This document shows positions 49,056 through 59,570 of a stretch of 64,000 bases of DNA, in pieces. The DNA is from Talpa occidentalis (taxonomy: Eukaryota; Chordata; Mammalia; Eulipotyphla; Talpidae): positions 101,682,083 through 101,746,082 of the forward strand of contig NW_023604861.1 in assembly GCF_014898055.3 (NCBI RefSeq), written 5' to 3'. Below the pieces are notes generated by a model. It was given only the letters and a program-made list of their open reading frames with translations, searched no databases and was not told the DNA's origin. The translations under genes were made by a program, and so were the position numbers. Numbering within the stretch: position 1 is the stretch's first letter; every line of letters begins with the position of its first letter.

Positions 49056-49319
49056 GGGGCCTCCCTGGTAGCGCAAGGGGTTAAGATGCAATCTAGGAAG
49101 CTAGCCACAGCCACTGCAGCACGAGTTCAATCCCCAGCCAGGGAGCAATGCACATGGTGCAGCAGACCTGTCCTGACTCGCCCACTGCTCCCCTCAGCAG
49201 TGTACTTCAGTCAATCTGCCTGTTCTGTTCCCCACTCTGTCTCTGGTGAATCCTCTCACCACCCCCACCTCTGGCCTGTACCCCAGTTCTTATATCTAAA
49301 AATAAATCAATCTTTAAAA
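49056..49319 (+). mobile_element. tRNA-derived SINE, older subfamily (copy 14)
   Basis: The head is GGGGCCTCCCTGGTAGCGCA. It is flanked by a 20-bp duplication with one mismatch (49036-49055 and 49320-49339). Confidence 0.95.
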
Positions 49320-49399
49320 AAAAGGAATAGAATACATAGATACAAGAGAAAACAAATATTTAATAAACACACAGAAAGAGAGTCTCTGCTCTTTGAATT

Positions 49400-49600
49400 A
49401 TAAAGGAAAAGGCAATTCAATGGCTTTGAAATACTATTTGATTGGCAAAAGTAAGATATCTGATGATCCCAAAGTAATGGCCAACTGTGGGAGCTTTTCC
49501 ACACTGCTGCCAGAACTGCAAACTGGCACACAATCACTTTGGAAAATAATTTGGAATTACCTAGAAAAGTTGAAAATGCACATCCCTATGATAGAAGTTC
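49400..49600 (+). mobile_element. L1 3'-region fragment
   Basis: GCCAACTGTGGGAGCTTTTC, a CACTTTGGAAAATAATTTGG stretch and a GAAAAGTTGAAAATGCACAT motif are L1 3'-region text. Short and diverged. Confidence 0.65.
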
Positions 49601-50719
49601 AAAAAAATAGGGGGGGGCGGATTTGTGCTGGAAATGTTATCAGATTTTCTACTCCCATTTAAAATAAATTCCTCCTTTATACATGCCACCAGAATGTGGA
49701 GCTGAGATCAAAAAACCCAATTTCTTCACAGTTAGCAAACGAATTCTTTAAAAGCTCCCAGCCTCTTGGTCATTTTCAGGGAAGAGTCCCAATTAGGCTG
49801 GAATGGCTAGCCTCCACCAGCCCGCCACCCACACACTTGTACCTGCCCTGTTTGATTCTCTAATTACAAACGCATTGCTCTTGTTATGTTCTCATTAAAT
49901 GCAACTGTTGGAAACCCCAAAGCTTTCATTAATGGCTTACCAGTCCTTAAAGATGTATGTTATCTTACCTATGTAATCCTCCTGATTTATGCTCCTAAAA
50001 TTAAAGTACATCCTTTATTTATGAATTCTTTATTGTTCTTTTGGGAAACAAGACCAAAGCTTGTAAGAGTCTAGAGCCATTATCTTGGAAGTTTACACAA
50101 TGCAATGGCCGCCCTATTGAGCCACTGGTGGTGGAGATGAAATCCTCATGCTCAGCTACGGAGCAGGACTCCAGTCAATGTCAGATGGACTTAGTCTAGA
50201 GAGGCAGCACCCATGCTGGGTTTCACCAGTTTCCAATCTTTTGATGGAATGAGCAAGACTTGTGACCCCTAGTATCAGTTTCATCTCTTTGGTAACACTG
50301 TGACATAGTGACACAGTATCTTTGGGACGCTGTTCCAAAGGCAGTAATGAATTCACTCTGGGCACAACCACTCACACTCAACACATGAACACCAAGGTGA
50401 AGTTCTTTTCTTAGGATTTAATGTGGTCAAAGATGCCCTGTACCCAAAACCTGTAAATGCCTTTCTTTTGGGCAGTACTTAGTACAAAAATGCTACTTAA
50501 ATAATCTCCTAATTACACTTATAAAACACTGCACATTCTAGCAGATAAATGTATGTCTCATATCCTTCACCACAATACAAATTTCTTTACTTTTATTCTC
50601 AGAAGTCTTCCTGGTATTCATTTTTTAAAATGTTATTTTGCTTTTGTTTTTCAAGCCTACTATCAAATCTTCAATATATAGTGCTTAATTCTTCTTCAAT
50701 ATATATGGCTTAATTCTAA
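49601..50719. other. Unique intron sequence
   Basis: No exon or repeat is assigned. Confidence 0.4.
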
Positions 50720-50724
50720 GCATT

Positions 50725-50800
50725 ATTTTAATTGGAACCCTTGTGCACTGCTGGCAGGAATGTAAAATGGTATAGCCACTATGAAAAACACTTTCTAAGT
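50725..50800 (+). mobile_element. Short L1 fragment
   Basis: GAACCCTTGTGCACTGCTGG followed by AATGTAAAATGGTATAGCCA is L1 3'-region text. Confidence 0.75.
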
Positions 50801-50804
50801 TTCT

Positions 50805-50965
50805 AAAGTAAACTTTATTATTGCCTTTGTCTTAAGGCTGAGTTGTAACTAAAGCTTAAAGAAACTGAATAAACTAGCCCAAGGCTTCTCAGCTCAATAT
50901 CATAACCAAGGGACAGATCTTGACACCATAGCCTATGTATTCCACTATCCCAGATGGCCTCCTTT
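50805..50965 (-). repeat. MIR-like element, antisense
   Basis: AAACTGAATAAACTAGCCCA, then GGACAGATCTTGACACC and a CCTATGTATTCCACTA segment follow the order of a reversed MIR. Diverged. Confidence 0.5.
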
Positions 50966-51920
50966 AACCCTAACTGTTTAAGAAATAAATTAACCCATAA
51001 TTACTATAAATGTAATGACATGAACAGGGGCTGAAGACAAACATTCTAAAAAGTAGAAAACGTAATTATTTTATTCAAATTACTAATTTTTAAATGCCAG
51101 TTCTCTTTGGTAGGGTTATACTACCAAAGACTGCTCATAAAATACTGGAAAATAAATCTTTCAGGCTACATCTAGGTGGTGATATTGGTCTTTAAAGTTA
51201 CAATTATGCTGCTCATTCTAATGATTCACAGAACACTGGGGACAAAGTAGAGCCGCCTCCCAAAAGCAAACTTCTCGCAGTCTTTGTACTCCCAGCAATG
51301 ACAACCTTTATAAGAAATATTCCCAAGGACAGAGACTGTTTCCAAGTGAACACTGTATAACTTCTTCTCTTCCCAGGCAGCAAAATCACTTCTGTAAGGG
51401 AGCACTGGAAACATCTTAGAACACTGTATTCAGCTGTACCATGTTCCAACTGGAGGAAGGTTTCCCTGCTGCCACTTTTCCAGACCGCTCCAAGGCCACC
51501 TGAGAAGTGCCTGCCATTACCCCTCTCCCTCAGAGGGAGCTACAAAAAGAAGACAGAAGGAGGTCTTTACTTCCCACCCAACCCCTCCAGCTTTTCAGCA
51601 AAGTGCCAGGTAAACAGGAAGATGAGAAAGGACAGGAGATATTCCTGTTCCTGTGAACAGGTCAGCCTCAGTAAGAAAAGCTGGACCTTCACTCCCACCC
51701 AACTTTAAAAAGTGGGACCCATCATTCATGCATGTATTTATCAATTTATTCATCCTACAAATGTTTATTGAGCATATCCTATGTGGCGCCATCATAAAGG
51801 TGTTGTCAAAGAACAGGCATTGGAGCGGGGGAGGGAAGCAATGAACATAAAAAGGTACATACTAGAAAGTAAGAGTTATGATGAAAATAAAACTGGAGAT
51901 TCATACAGTGTGAGAGAGAG

Positions 51921-51965
<45 letters not shown>

Positions 51966-52586
51966 GAAGACAAATAATCCTTAATGAAACAAAACCTTCT
52001 ATTTCTGAGGATGGGAAATAAACATGAGAGATTATTGATGTACCAATAGAGATCTCACATATTTAAGCTCCTACTATCTAGTAACAAATTCAGCATCAAA
52101 ATAAAAGAGAAACTCCTTCACTAATACTTCCTTAACCGTGTCTACTTGCCTCTCTCCAAAGAAAAGTCTGAAACCAGTCGAAATGCACATCATCTTCGCC
52201 CCCATTATTTTTATGGATAAACTCAGTCTGTTTTAAAGCTTAAAAAAGAAATTGCTAAAAATCTGCCAAATTAGATTCCTACATTTTCTAAGAACCACCA
52301 CCAGCAAAGCGCTCTCCTCTCTATCACATTAGTCTTGATTTTACAACATTCTTAAGTGCCCCGTTAAAACCAGCCCGTTGGTGGGTGTGGTAATTCAGGG
52401 TTGCTCAACAGCATGCCCATGTCATTTGCTTCCCAGCTAAATGTCCGAAGGTAAAGAGTACAGCTGCTGAGGAAATGTCATTCTTTCACAAGCAATAGGA
52501 GATCTGGGTCTCCAAGACATAAGGCAGTGTCATCCATCTTTTTGCAGGATTTTTCCTACCTCTTTTTGGTTGATCTGAATGCCTTT
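50966..52586. other. Unique intron sequence
   Basis: No exon is recognised. It includes the microsatellite at 51909. Confidence 0.4.
51909..51962. repeat. (GA)n(TG)n microsatellite
   Basis: A short GA tract runs into about 19 TG dinucleotides. Confidence 0.98.
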
Positions 52587-52601
52587 AAGAATAAGAAAAC
52601 T

Positions 52602-52869
52602 GGGCCTCCCCAGTGGCGCAGTGGTTGAGCGCTGGGTTGCGAAGTTGCCCGCAGCCTCTGCAACGCCGGTTCGAACCCCGGCTGTTCCCCGGCCACCAGA
52701 GGAGGATCCCACATGGCGCGCAGACCTCTCCTGCCGCCCGCTGCTCCCCTCAGCAGTGGACTTCGGTCCTTCTGCCTGCTCTGCTCCCTGCTCTGGCTCT
52801 GGTGAATTCTCTCACCCTCCCGGGCTTCTGACTGTACCCAGTGCTTGTATAAATAAATAATTAAAAAAA
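52602..52869 (+). mobile_element. tRNA-derived SINE, younger subfamily (copy 15)
   Basis: This near-consensus copy is flanked by the exact 15-bp duplication AAGAATAAGAAAACT (52587-52601 and 52870-52884). It is the last SINE before the TBC1D8 exon. Confidence 0.96.
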
Positions 52870-52884
52870 AAGAATAAGAAAACT

Positions 52885-54279
52885 ACACATTCACTGTAAG
52901 TCCAAAGCAAATACCAAATAAGGCCAAAGCCACAGGTACAATGACAACATAAGACCTGCTTGATTTGGGAATACAATAGGAAGGGGAAGGCTTCATTTTC
53001 AGTTCATCACAGACAGGCTCTGGACAACAAAGCCAGACTCTCCAGGGGGAAAACTGGCCTCTCCATAAAGCATCATGTTTTACCCTCCTTGTCTTCCCTG
53101 CTAGATGGTATATAACCTGAAGTCTTTCCCAAAGTAACCACAAGAACATTCCAGACTCAGTATGCAGCAGTGCCCCAAGTTAATAAGAGTGCCTGCTGGA
53201 CAAATGTACCTCCCTTTTCACAAATCTTCAGGCCTTGTTCTCACTGTCTACTAAGGAAGACCACTTAGAGGCCGGTGCTATGCTTAACACACAAAAAAAC
53301 TGCATTCAAGTGACGCGGGAACAAACGCCTCCTCTGACTCCTTTTTTCTGGTGGGTGACAAGGTACCACCAACCTCCATTTTCCAAGAGCTACAACATCA
53401 GGTGCCAGTGTACTGTTCAGGGGCACACCAAGTCTCTATAGCCTCCTGCCCCTACATTAACTCCCTCCCTACAGCTCAAAACAGCTCCCAGAGAAAGCCC
53501 ACCTGCTGCCCACTTGTCACCACCGCTCACTCTGAACCAGGGGTCAATCCACTCCTCCTCCCACTATACCTCCATTCCTTCCATGCAATAATCTACCGAC
53601 CCCTACCCACTCCAGCTACCCTACTCCAGCTAACCCCCACCCACCCGCTACTGCAGCTCAATGAAGTTTATTCTTAACCAATCCAACTGCTAGCTTTCTC
53701 TCCTTCCCAGTCAGAAGCACCGAAAGGACGATTCTCCTTGTAACTGGTCCCGCTGTCTCAGGGCTTATTGATCACATTCCCCACTACACTTTACTCCAGT
53801 AGGGCCCCCTGCGTAAGAGGCAGGCAGCAGCCGCCAACAATGAACCTGGGGCACATAGCTCTGTCCCTTGACCTCTCAGGCCTTGGTCTCCTCAGTATAA
53901 GGCCGAAGGTGATGGAAAGATAGAAAGTCCCTTTTATTCCAAACTTTGAAAATCCCATACAGCCTTCCTAGATGCAACTAAAAAGGCTGATAAATTGTTC
54001 CTTCATTGATCTGTTTAAACAGGTGTCCCAGTTAATGGAAGTTGTCCTCAATTTTTCCAAATTCTTGCTTTCCCATGAGCTTTGGATCATAACTTTTAGA
54101 GGGGAAAATGCTGTTTTTCTTAAATTTTACATGCCTTTCTTTTTTCCTCCTATCATTCCTTGGAAGAAAGTGAAAGGGGTGGAGGTGGGAGGGAAACTGA
54201 CCTGCTTGATTTCACTACTAAGATCACAAGCTTGGAATTGATACTCGGTTCCGACCCAGCCTGCCCACACGCCAGACTA
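52885..54279. other. Unique sequence of proximal intron 1
   Basis: There are no repeats of note in the 1.4 kb next to the CpG island. It is pyrimidine-rich around 53450-53700. Regulatory elements are possible, but I see no specific signal. Confidence 0.4.
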
Positions 54280-54767
54280 TCCTGGATCGCCAGGTCGTCC
54301 TGAGGTTCGCCAGCGGACGGGCCGGGCGACCCCAGCCGCTACACTATGCGGAGCACTCGGGGCGCCTCCAAACAGCCGAGGCGCGTCGGCCAGGGCGCAC
54401 CCCCCTGTCACCTGGCACCGCACCCCGGCCGGCGCCCCGGGCCCTGGTTCCCTCGGGTCAGGCTCCAGCCGATGTCTCTCCTCTCTCCGAGCCAAGTCTG
54501 GCCTCCAGGCTGTCTCTGGATCAGGCGACGACGGCACCTGCCTTGCCTGGAAAACACGCACTAGCTCTCGAGACGCTTTTGCCACAACCTCGACGGGCAC
54601 TGGCAAGAGAAATGCAGAAGAAAGGAAAACAAGCCCGAGGCAGGGCCGGCTCGGCCCGGCGTCTCCCACGAAATCGCCACCTGCTATTGCAGCACGGGGC
54701 TGGGAGCCGAGGGCCCGGCGGGGAGCTAGGTTCGGGGCCCGCCCGCCCGCCCAGGCGCGCCCCTTAC

Positions 54768-54894
54768 CCGTGAGGCGACCGCCCCCCTCGCCGTGCCCTC
54801 GGCGCCGCTGCAGGATGAAGTAGCAGCTGCTCTTCTGAGTCACCCAGAGCTTCAGGGCGTTCTTCAGCAGCACCTCCTCGGGCTTGAGCCACAT
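54768..54894 (-). CDS. TBC1D8: TBC1D8, first coding exon (partial gene)
   Basis: On the minus strand the ATG is at 54894-54892 and the exon reads 42 codons plus one base to 54768, followed by the donor GTAAGG (intron begins at 54767). The translation starts [17 protein letters not shown] and ends with a [10 protein letters not shown] stretch. I recognise this as the N-terminus of TBC1D8; the next exon should complete a glycine codon and continue RLVG, as in the family. The paralogue TBC1D8B shares the first 16 or so residues but then diverges, and the [11 protein letters not shown] stretch fits TBC1D8 better. The full family protein is about 1100 residues with two GRAM domains and a C-terminal TBC domain, which in this family acts as a GTPase-activating domain for Rab proteins in membrane traffic; none of those domains lies in this exon. 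The start has G at -3 but T at +4. The frame is also open upstream, so this start rests on family agreement, not on an upstream stop. No later exon was recognised in the window. Confidence 0.93.
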
Positions 54895-55350
54895 CGCAGC
54901 GGTCCGGCCGCGCCCGCGGGGGCCCGACTCACATCGCCCCCGCCGCCCGCCGCGCCGGGCCGAGCCTGCTCGGGAAAAGGTGGCGGCGGCGGGAACCGCA
55001 GCCAGCCGGTGCCCGGCGCAGGGAGAGTCCCGGGAGCGCGGCGGGCGAAGCTCGCGCAGCCCGCGCGCAGGCCCCGCCCCGGCCCCGCCCCCAGGCCGCC
55101 CGGGCCCCGCCCCCTCCGCCCCAGGCCCCGCCCCCTCCGCCCCCATGCCCACCGCCCCCCTCCACCCGCTCCCGCGGCGCCGCTGGGGTTTCCGAATCCC
55201 AGCCGCTCCCGCGCACAGTTCCGGAGTGGAGGGAGGAAGTCCTATCCCGGCTGCCAGGCCCCCCTCCTCTCCCTGCGGCGCTCGCTGGGGCGCGGCGGCT
55301 CTTCTCCCCTCCTCCGCCCCTCCCGGGAGGGCGCTCAGGATCGCAGTTGT
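54895..55350 (-). promoter_or_regulatory. TBC1D8: TBC1D8 5' leader and GC-box promoter
   Basis: This very GC- and CpG-rich block lies immediately 5' of the TBC1D8 start on the minus strand. It has at least four CCCCGCCC-type GC boxes on the plus strand (near 55072, 55083, 55105 and 55126). The last two are in an almost exact direct repeat of 21-22 bp (55103-55123 and 55124-55145). GC boxes of this kind bind Sp1/KLF factors in housekeeping promoters. I see no TATA box at a useful distance, so dispersed initiation is expected; the transcription start itself cannot be read from sequence. The leader contains no stop in the TBC1D8 frame for 153 codons. Confidence 0.75.
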
Positions 55351-55593
55351 CACCCTGCACCTTATCCTAAGAGGAGGAGGAGATGGGGAAAAAATTTTTG
55401 TTCTCCCAGCTGCAGGTTTCCCAACCTAGGGCACCTCTCTTTGGGGGAACAGAATGCATGCCAGAAAATCCAGGTGTGTTTGGAATAACAAACCATTTAA
55501 CTAACAAAAAGACAGTCTTACAAATAAAAAGAATAACATTAAAAAATGTTAAACAATACTTTCCCAATGTTTTTAATGCTTAGCACATGTTTT

Positions 55594-55865
55594 TTTTTTT
55601 TTTAAGATTTATTTATTTATGCATACAAGAACTGGGGTACAGGCCAGAGGCATGGGGGGGGTGAAAGGAGTCACCAGAGACAGAGTGGGGAACAGAATAG
55701 GCAGATTGACTGAAATGCACTGCTGAGGGGAGCAGCGGGCGAGTCAGGAGAGGTCTGCTGCGCCATGTGGGTAGCTCTCTGGTGGGGGATCAAACTTGTG
55801 CAGCAGTGTCTGTGGATAGATTCATAGGTTACATCTTAACCCCTTGTGCCACCAAGGAAGCCCTA
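55594..55865 (-). mobile_element. tRNA-derived SINE, older subfamily, reverse (copy 16)
   Basis: The reverse strand has the full older-subfamily SINE; on plus it starts with T17AAGATTTATTTATTTATG and ends CCACCAAGGAAGCCCT. It is flanked by the exact 15-bp duplication CTTAGCACATGTTTT (55579-55593 and 55866-55880). It lies just upstream of the TBC1D8 promoter and is in the same direction as the gene. Confidence 0.95.
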
Positions 55866-55880
55866 CTTAGCACATGTTTT

Positions 55881-56919
55881 TGATGGTCTCATAAGGGATC
55901 CCACCAAGGGCTGAAAGGGCTGGTGGTGCAGGGCCCTAAGGCTGATAACAGAAAAACTCAACCTGAGAGACGCCCCGCCCCACCTCCCTGTGGGGCATGG
56001 AAGGGATGGCCATACTACACAGGGATGGAACCAGCCACGATTGTTCCAAGAGAACTGAATGCTAGGAAATGAAGGAGTAGGTGATAGTAGAGGAAAGCTA
56101 TAGGAATGCAGAGGGGATTTTGAAAAATAAGTATTTACTCAAAGATGTAGAAATAGATGCAGGTCGCTGGCCTTGAACAGCCTGGGGCCTCCTATCAAAC
56201 TCCGTAGCAAGGCAGTTAAATCTCACTTTAGCAAGAGGAAAGAAAAAAACGACCAAAATGTCCCTCCGGTTTTAAAAGAGAGATGTCTGATAAAGCATGA
56301 CTGTTAATCAGGACAGAACTGGGAAGTAAATTAAACCCCCCACAGGACAGCCAGAAACAGTGAAACCTCTTTACTGTAATTACACAGAGGAATCTGTTTG
56401 CAGAGGATCAGCCGAGATCACTTCAGAAAGCAGAACCTGACCTGACAGGTAAGAAGCCATGTACAAACCCTGGGCCAAGGACAGCTAGGGCCAAGCAAGC
56501 CTCTGGTCCAGCACTGGCAGGCCCCTGACAGATATCCTCTGAGCACACTGCGGAAGGAAGTCAGCTATAATCAAGAGGATTTGGATGCACCAGAGCAGAG
56601 AGGTCAGGAACGACAAGAAAATATTCCTTCCAGAAATAGTCTCCAGCACCTCCTCCTCTAAGACATGCAGCAGGCCCTAGCATGGCAGAGGTGACTGGGA
56701 GGTGGGCCATGCTTTGAAGAACTTCAGAGTGGGAACAGTGGGAATGCACAAAATGAAGAGTCTGTTCCACAGGGAGGGAATTGAGAAAGCCTCACAGAAT
56801 AGTGGATGCTTGACTGGACATTAGACAATGAGTATGTGTTTACCATGAAGAAAAATCAGGGAAGGCATGTCTAGTAAAGGCACCAGCCCATGTAACAATA
56901 CAGTTAAGGGCCTGCCTCT
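55881..56919. other. Intergenic sequence upstream of TBC1D8
   Basis: No exon or repeat is assigned. Confidence 0.4.
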
Positions 56920-57130
56920 GGAGCAACATTCCTAAGGCAACATTCCTTCCTGCTGCTAGTTAGTTGAATGACCTCGAACTTGGATAAGATACAAATGTCA
57001 GTGAGCCTCAGTCTACTCAACTATAAAACTGGATAATCACAGTATCTCCTTTATAGGTACTAACTAGTGTGTAATATATTTAGGCACTTGGAACACATAA
57101 GCACTCAATAAATGTCAGCTATGACTAGTA
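56920..57130 (+). repeat. MIR element
   Basis: TGAATGACCTCGAACTTGGA, GTGAGCCTCAGTCTACTCAA, a TATAAAACTGGATAATCACA stretch and GCACTCAATAAATGTCAGCT give the MIR order. Confidence 0.85.
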
Positions 57131-57545
57131 AATGTGTAAAAGTCCCTGGAAACAAAGCAATCTCTATACACACTTAGCCATAGTTAAACATTATTAAGCT
57201 CTTATTGTCTGCCAAATACAAAATATGACAAGACACATGGAAGGAGGTATATGAAAGCAGTTATGAGGAGAAGAGAAGGGGACTGTGAGGTGCTACTGTG
57301 TCCTGGTCTCTATTCTTCCCACCCAGAGACTCCTGCCTCTGCCTCCCATTAGCCAAGTCAAATAGGACCCAAAAGACAAGGGAACCCAGAGAATGACCTC
57401 TGCAGAGGTCAGTCTACTAGGCACAGACAAGGTGGGCAAGACTGGAGAGGTGATCTGGAAGGGGCAATGTGGGGCGAATGCCCAGCACATGTGGTTCTAG
57501 TTTCCTACTATCTCTCATCTCTGGGTACTTATTACCCCTTTTTGG
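57131..57545. other. Intergenic sequence
   Basis: No gene or repeat is recognised. Confidence 0.4.
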
Positions 57546-57972
57546 TGTTATGGGTTGAATTGTGTCCCTGAAAAGTTATATGATGAAGCCCTAATCTCAG
57601 AACCTCAGTGTGTGACCTTTTTTGAAAATAGGCCCATGGCAAATGTAACTAGTTAAGTGACAATGATGTCCTTAAGATGGGCCCTAACCCAGCATTACTG
57701 GTATCTTTGTAATAAGGGGAAATTTGGATATAGACACATACATGTCTAGACTGTGAAGACATGTGGACTTGAGTTATGCTGTCACAAACAAAGGAACTTC
57801 CAGAAGCTAGGAAAGAAGCCTGGAACAGATCCTTCCCCCACCACCCTCAGAAGGGTGAGGGTGCTGACACCTTGATCTCAAACTTCCAGGCTTCAGAACT
57901 GTGAGACAGTGTCTGCTGTTTAAGTGACATATGTGTGTTACTTTGTTTTGGCGGTGCTAGAAAACTAATACA
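57546..57972 (+). mobile_element. MaLR (MLT1-like) solo LTR
   Basis: It starts TGTTATGGGTTGAATTGTGT, has GATGTCCTTAAGATGGGCCC and CCAGAAGCTAGGAAAGAAGC, then CAGAACTGTGAGACAGTGTC, and ends GAAAACTAATACA. It is a TG...CA-bounded element of about 427 bp. No internal sequence is attached. Confidence 0.75.
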
Positions 57973-58145
57973 GTTGGCTATTTAATCTTGCTCATACCTG
58001 TTCAGTAGCAAGTCTCTTGAATAGTTCCAAGTTGGATTCTGTTTCCAGTCAAGACTAGAACTGACTCCGAGAATGATCCCATGAAACACAGTTCTTCAAC
58101 ATGACAATCTGAGCTGGAAAATCTTGTCAATGTGTATTGAAGGCT
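57973..58145. other. Intergenic sequence
   Basis: Nothing is recognised. Confidence 0.4.
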
Positions 58146-58208
58146 GCACCTCCGGCTTACACCCCAGTTTTTCTATGCATTAATAAATAAATTAATCTTA
58201 AAAGAAAA
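58146..58208 (+). mobile_element. SINE 3'-end fragment (copy 18)
   Basis: The segment CACCTCCGGCTTACACCCCA through TTAATAAATAAATTAATCTT matches the 3' end of the older SINE subfamily. The rest of the element is missing. Confidence 0.8.
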
Positions 58209-59159
58209 AAGGAATCCAGATTATTAAACCAAGGAGGATGAAATATAAGGTTGCATTCAACAAAATTTATGAATTACAATCCACTAACCCAGGACTCATT
58301 ATGAAATGTGTTACCTTCAGCACAGTAAGTGTCTCTAAATTTTGCTTCCTTGGTTTATTGAAATGTAAATTTAACAATGGCCTATAATCAGTGAGGATGA
58401 CTGCTAAAATGTCACTGGCATTTTGTAGGTAAAACTAAGAAAAGTGTGACGGCTCAGGAGCTTGGTATGTTTGAGTGGATATATTATATGCAACCAACTC
58501 AGCCAGTACCCTACAACCACATAACACCCCTGGCCATCAGCACCCCCACACACAATCGTGACATGCACCTTCATCAAGATGTTTTTTGCATCTCAGAGAA
58601 AAGTTGTAATGTGAGAAATCATGTCAAGTGGCAATGATTGTGAGTCTATACTTGTGCCAAGGAAAATTTCACAGTTAGGAAATGTACAAATGAGCTGTGC
58701 CCTGTCCCATATTCTTTCCCTAGTTTACAACTAGTTTGTTTCACTTCTTTATAAGACAGAAAACCTATACTAATAATCTTCACAAAATATATACTCCTTT
58801 AATTTACACCATAATAGTACTAAAACACAGGACAAAACCTTGAAACAGTCTCTAGCACGGAAAGAGTACTGATCCACAGCCAATCTAGAATCTGCATTCT
58901 ATTTCAATAATGAACTTCTTAAGAGAAAGAGGATTTTAGTAAACAAAAAGGACCTTCATAAACTGGAATCCTACCAAAGTACAAGTAACACTATTTTTAC
59001 TGAGAGTCCAGGATTTGACCTAAAAATGTTTTTTTTACCATATCCACCACTGAACTCCTCCTACATCCTAGTATGATTTCTGATTGTTATTCCCCAAATA
59101 TTGTGAATCTTCTGCTTGTACTTCTTCACACCTGTTGATGATAATAAAGGCCCACTTTC
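58209..59159. other. Intergenic sequence
   Basis: No gene or repeat is recognised. Confidence 0.4.
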
Positions 59160-59443
59160 AAAGAAAGCTACAATTAAAGACCCAGTTTGAAGGGTATAAT
59201 CTGACAAATAGAAAAAGGCCTATGTTAAGGAATATCACCACACTATTTTAGAGCACCCAGGGTACAAAGAAAATCCTAAAACCTATCCAAAGGAAGAAAC
59301 AGATCACAAACAAAAGATTAGGAATGATAAAAATATACTTCTCAACAATTACACTGGAAACTAGAAGACAAAATGTTCAAAAATCTGAGGGAGAATGACT
59401 TTAAACTAGGAGTTCCTCACCTAACTAAACTATGTTTTTTTAA
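59160..59443 (+). mobile_element. Old L1/HAL1-like fragment, left part
   Basis: ATATACTTCTCAACAATTAC, GAAACTAGAAGACAAAATGT and AGGAGTTCCTCACCTAACTA resemble an old L1 or HAL1 5'/ORF1 region. It continues to the right of the nested SINE at 60820-60870 (AATAAAGGCATTTTCAAA). Confidence 0.6.
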
Positions 59444-59570
59444 TAATTTTTAAGATTTATTTATTTATGCATACAAGAGCTGAGGTACAGGCCAGAGATG
59501 CAGGGGGGTGAGAGGATTCACCAGAGAGACAGCAGGGAGCAAAGCTGGCAGACAACCGAAATACACTGCT

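Larger units (their letters stand above)
1..54767 (-). other. TBC1D8: TBC1D8 intron 1 (left end outside window)
   Basis: Everything left of the splice donor at 54767 should be intron 1 of TBC1D8, because exon 1 is on the minus strand and no other exon was recognised. The expected start of exon 2 (RLVG, completing the glycine codon) was not seen in the minus-strand translations. Short non-coding or alternative first exons cannot be excluded by eye. The intron contains the SINEs, L1s, LTRs and pseudogene listed separately. Confidence 0.75.
54280..55350. other. CpG island over TBC1D8 exon 1
   Basis: From about 54280 the sequence changes abruptly from AT-rich intron to dense CpG and GC sequence, and returns to AT-rich sequence after about 55390. 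It covers the promoter, first coding exon and first 490 bp of intron 1. It is the only such island in the window. Because of its composition, several overlapping frames on both strands are open for 140-360 codons; these are composition effects. Confidence 0.9.

Noticed and set aside
1545..52860. Repeated open frames of 60-95 codons starting near SINE heads
   Set aside because: They recur at every SINE copy in matching frames and reflect the GC-rich repeat, not genes.
52885..54279. Additional TBC1D8 exon close to exon 1
   Set aside because: No minus-strand frame matches the expected family continuation after LTG, and no paired splice signals with conserved coding were seen.
54277..55353. 358-codon open frame on the minus strand as a complete gene
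   Set aside because: Only residues 154-195 are TBC1D8. The upstream part is the GC-rich leader and the downstream part runs past a GTAAGG donor into intron; the frame is open because of composition.
54793..55488. 231- and 181-codon plus-strand frames in the CpG island
   Set aside because: They overlap the TBC1D8 exon on the other strand, are proline- and arginine-rich in the way GC-rich DNA always is, and show no recognisable domain.
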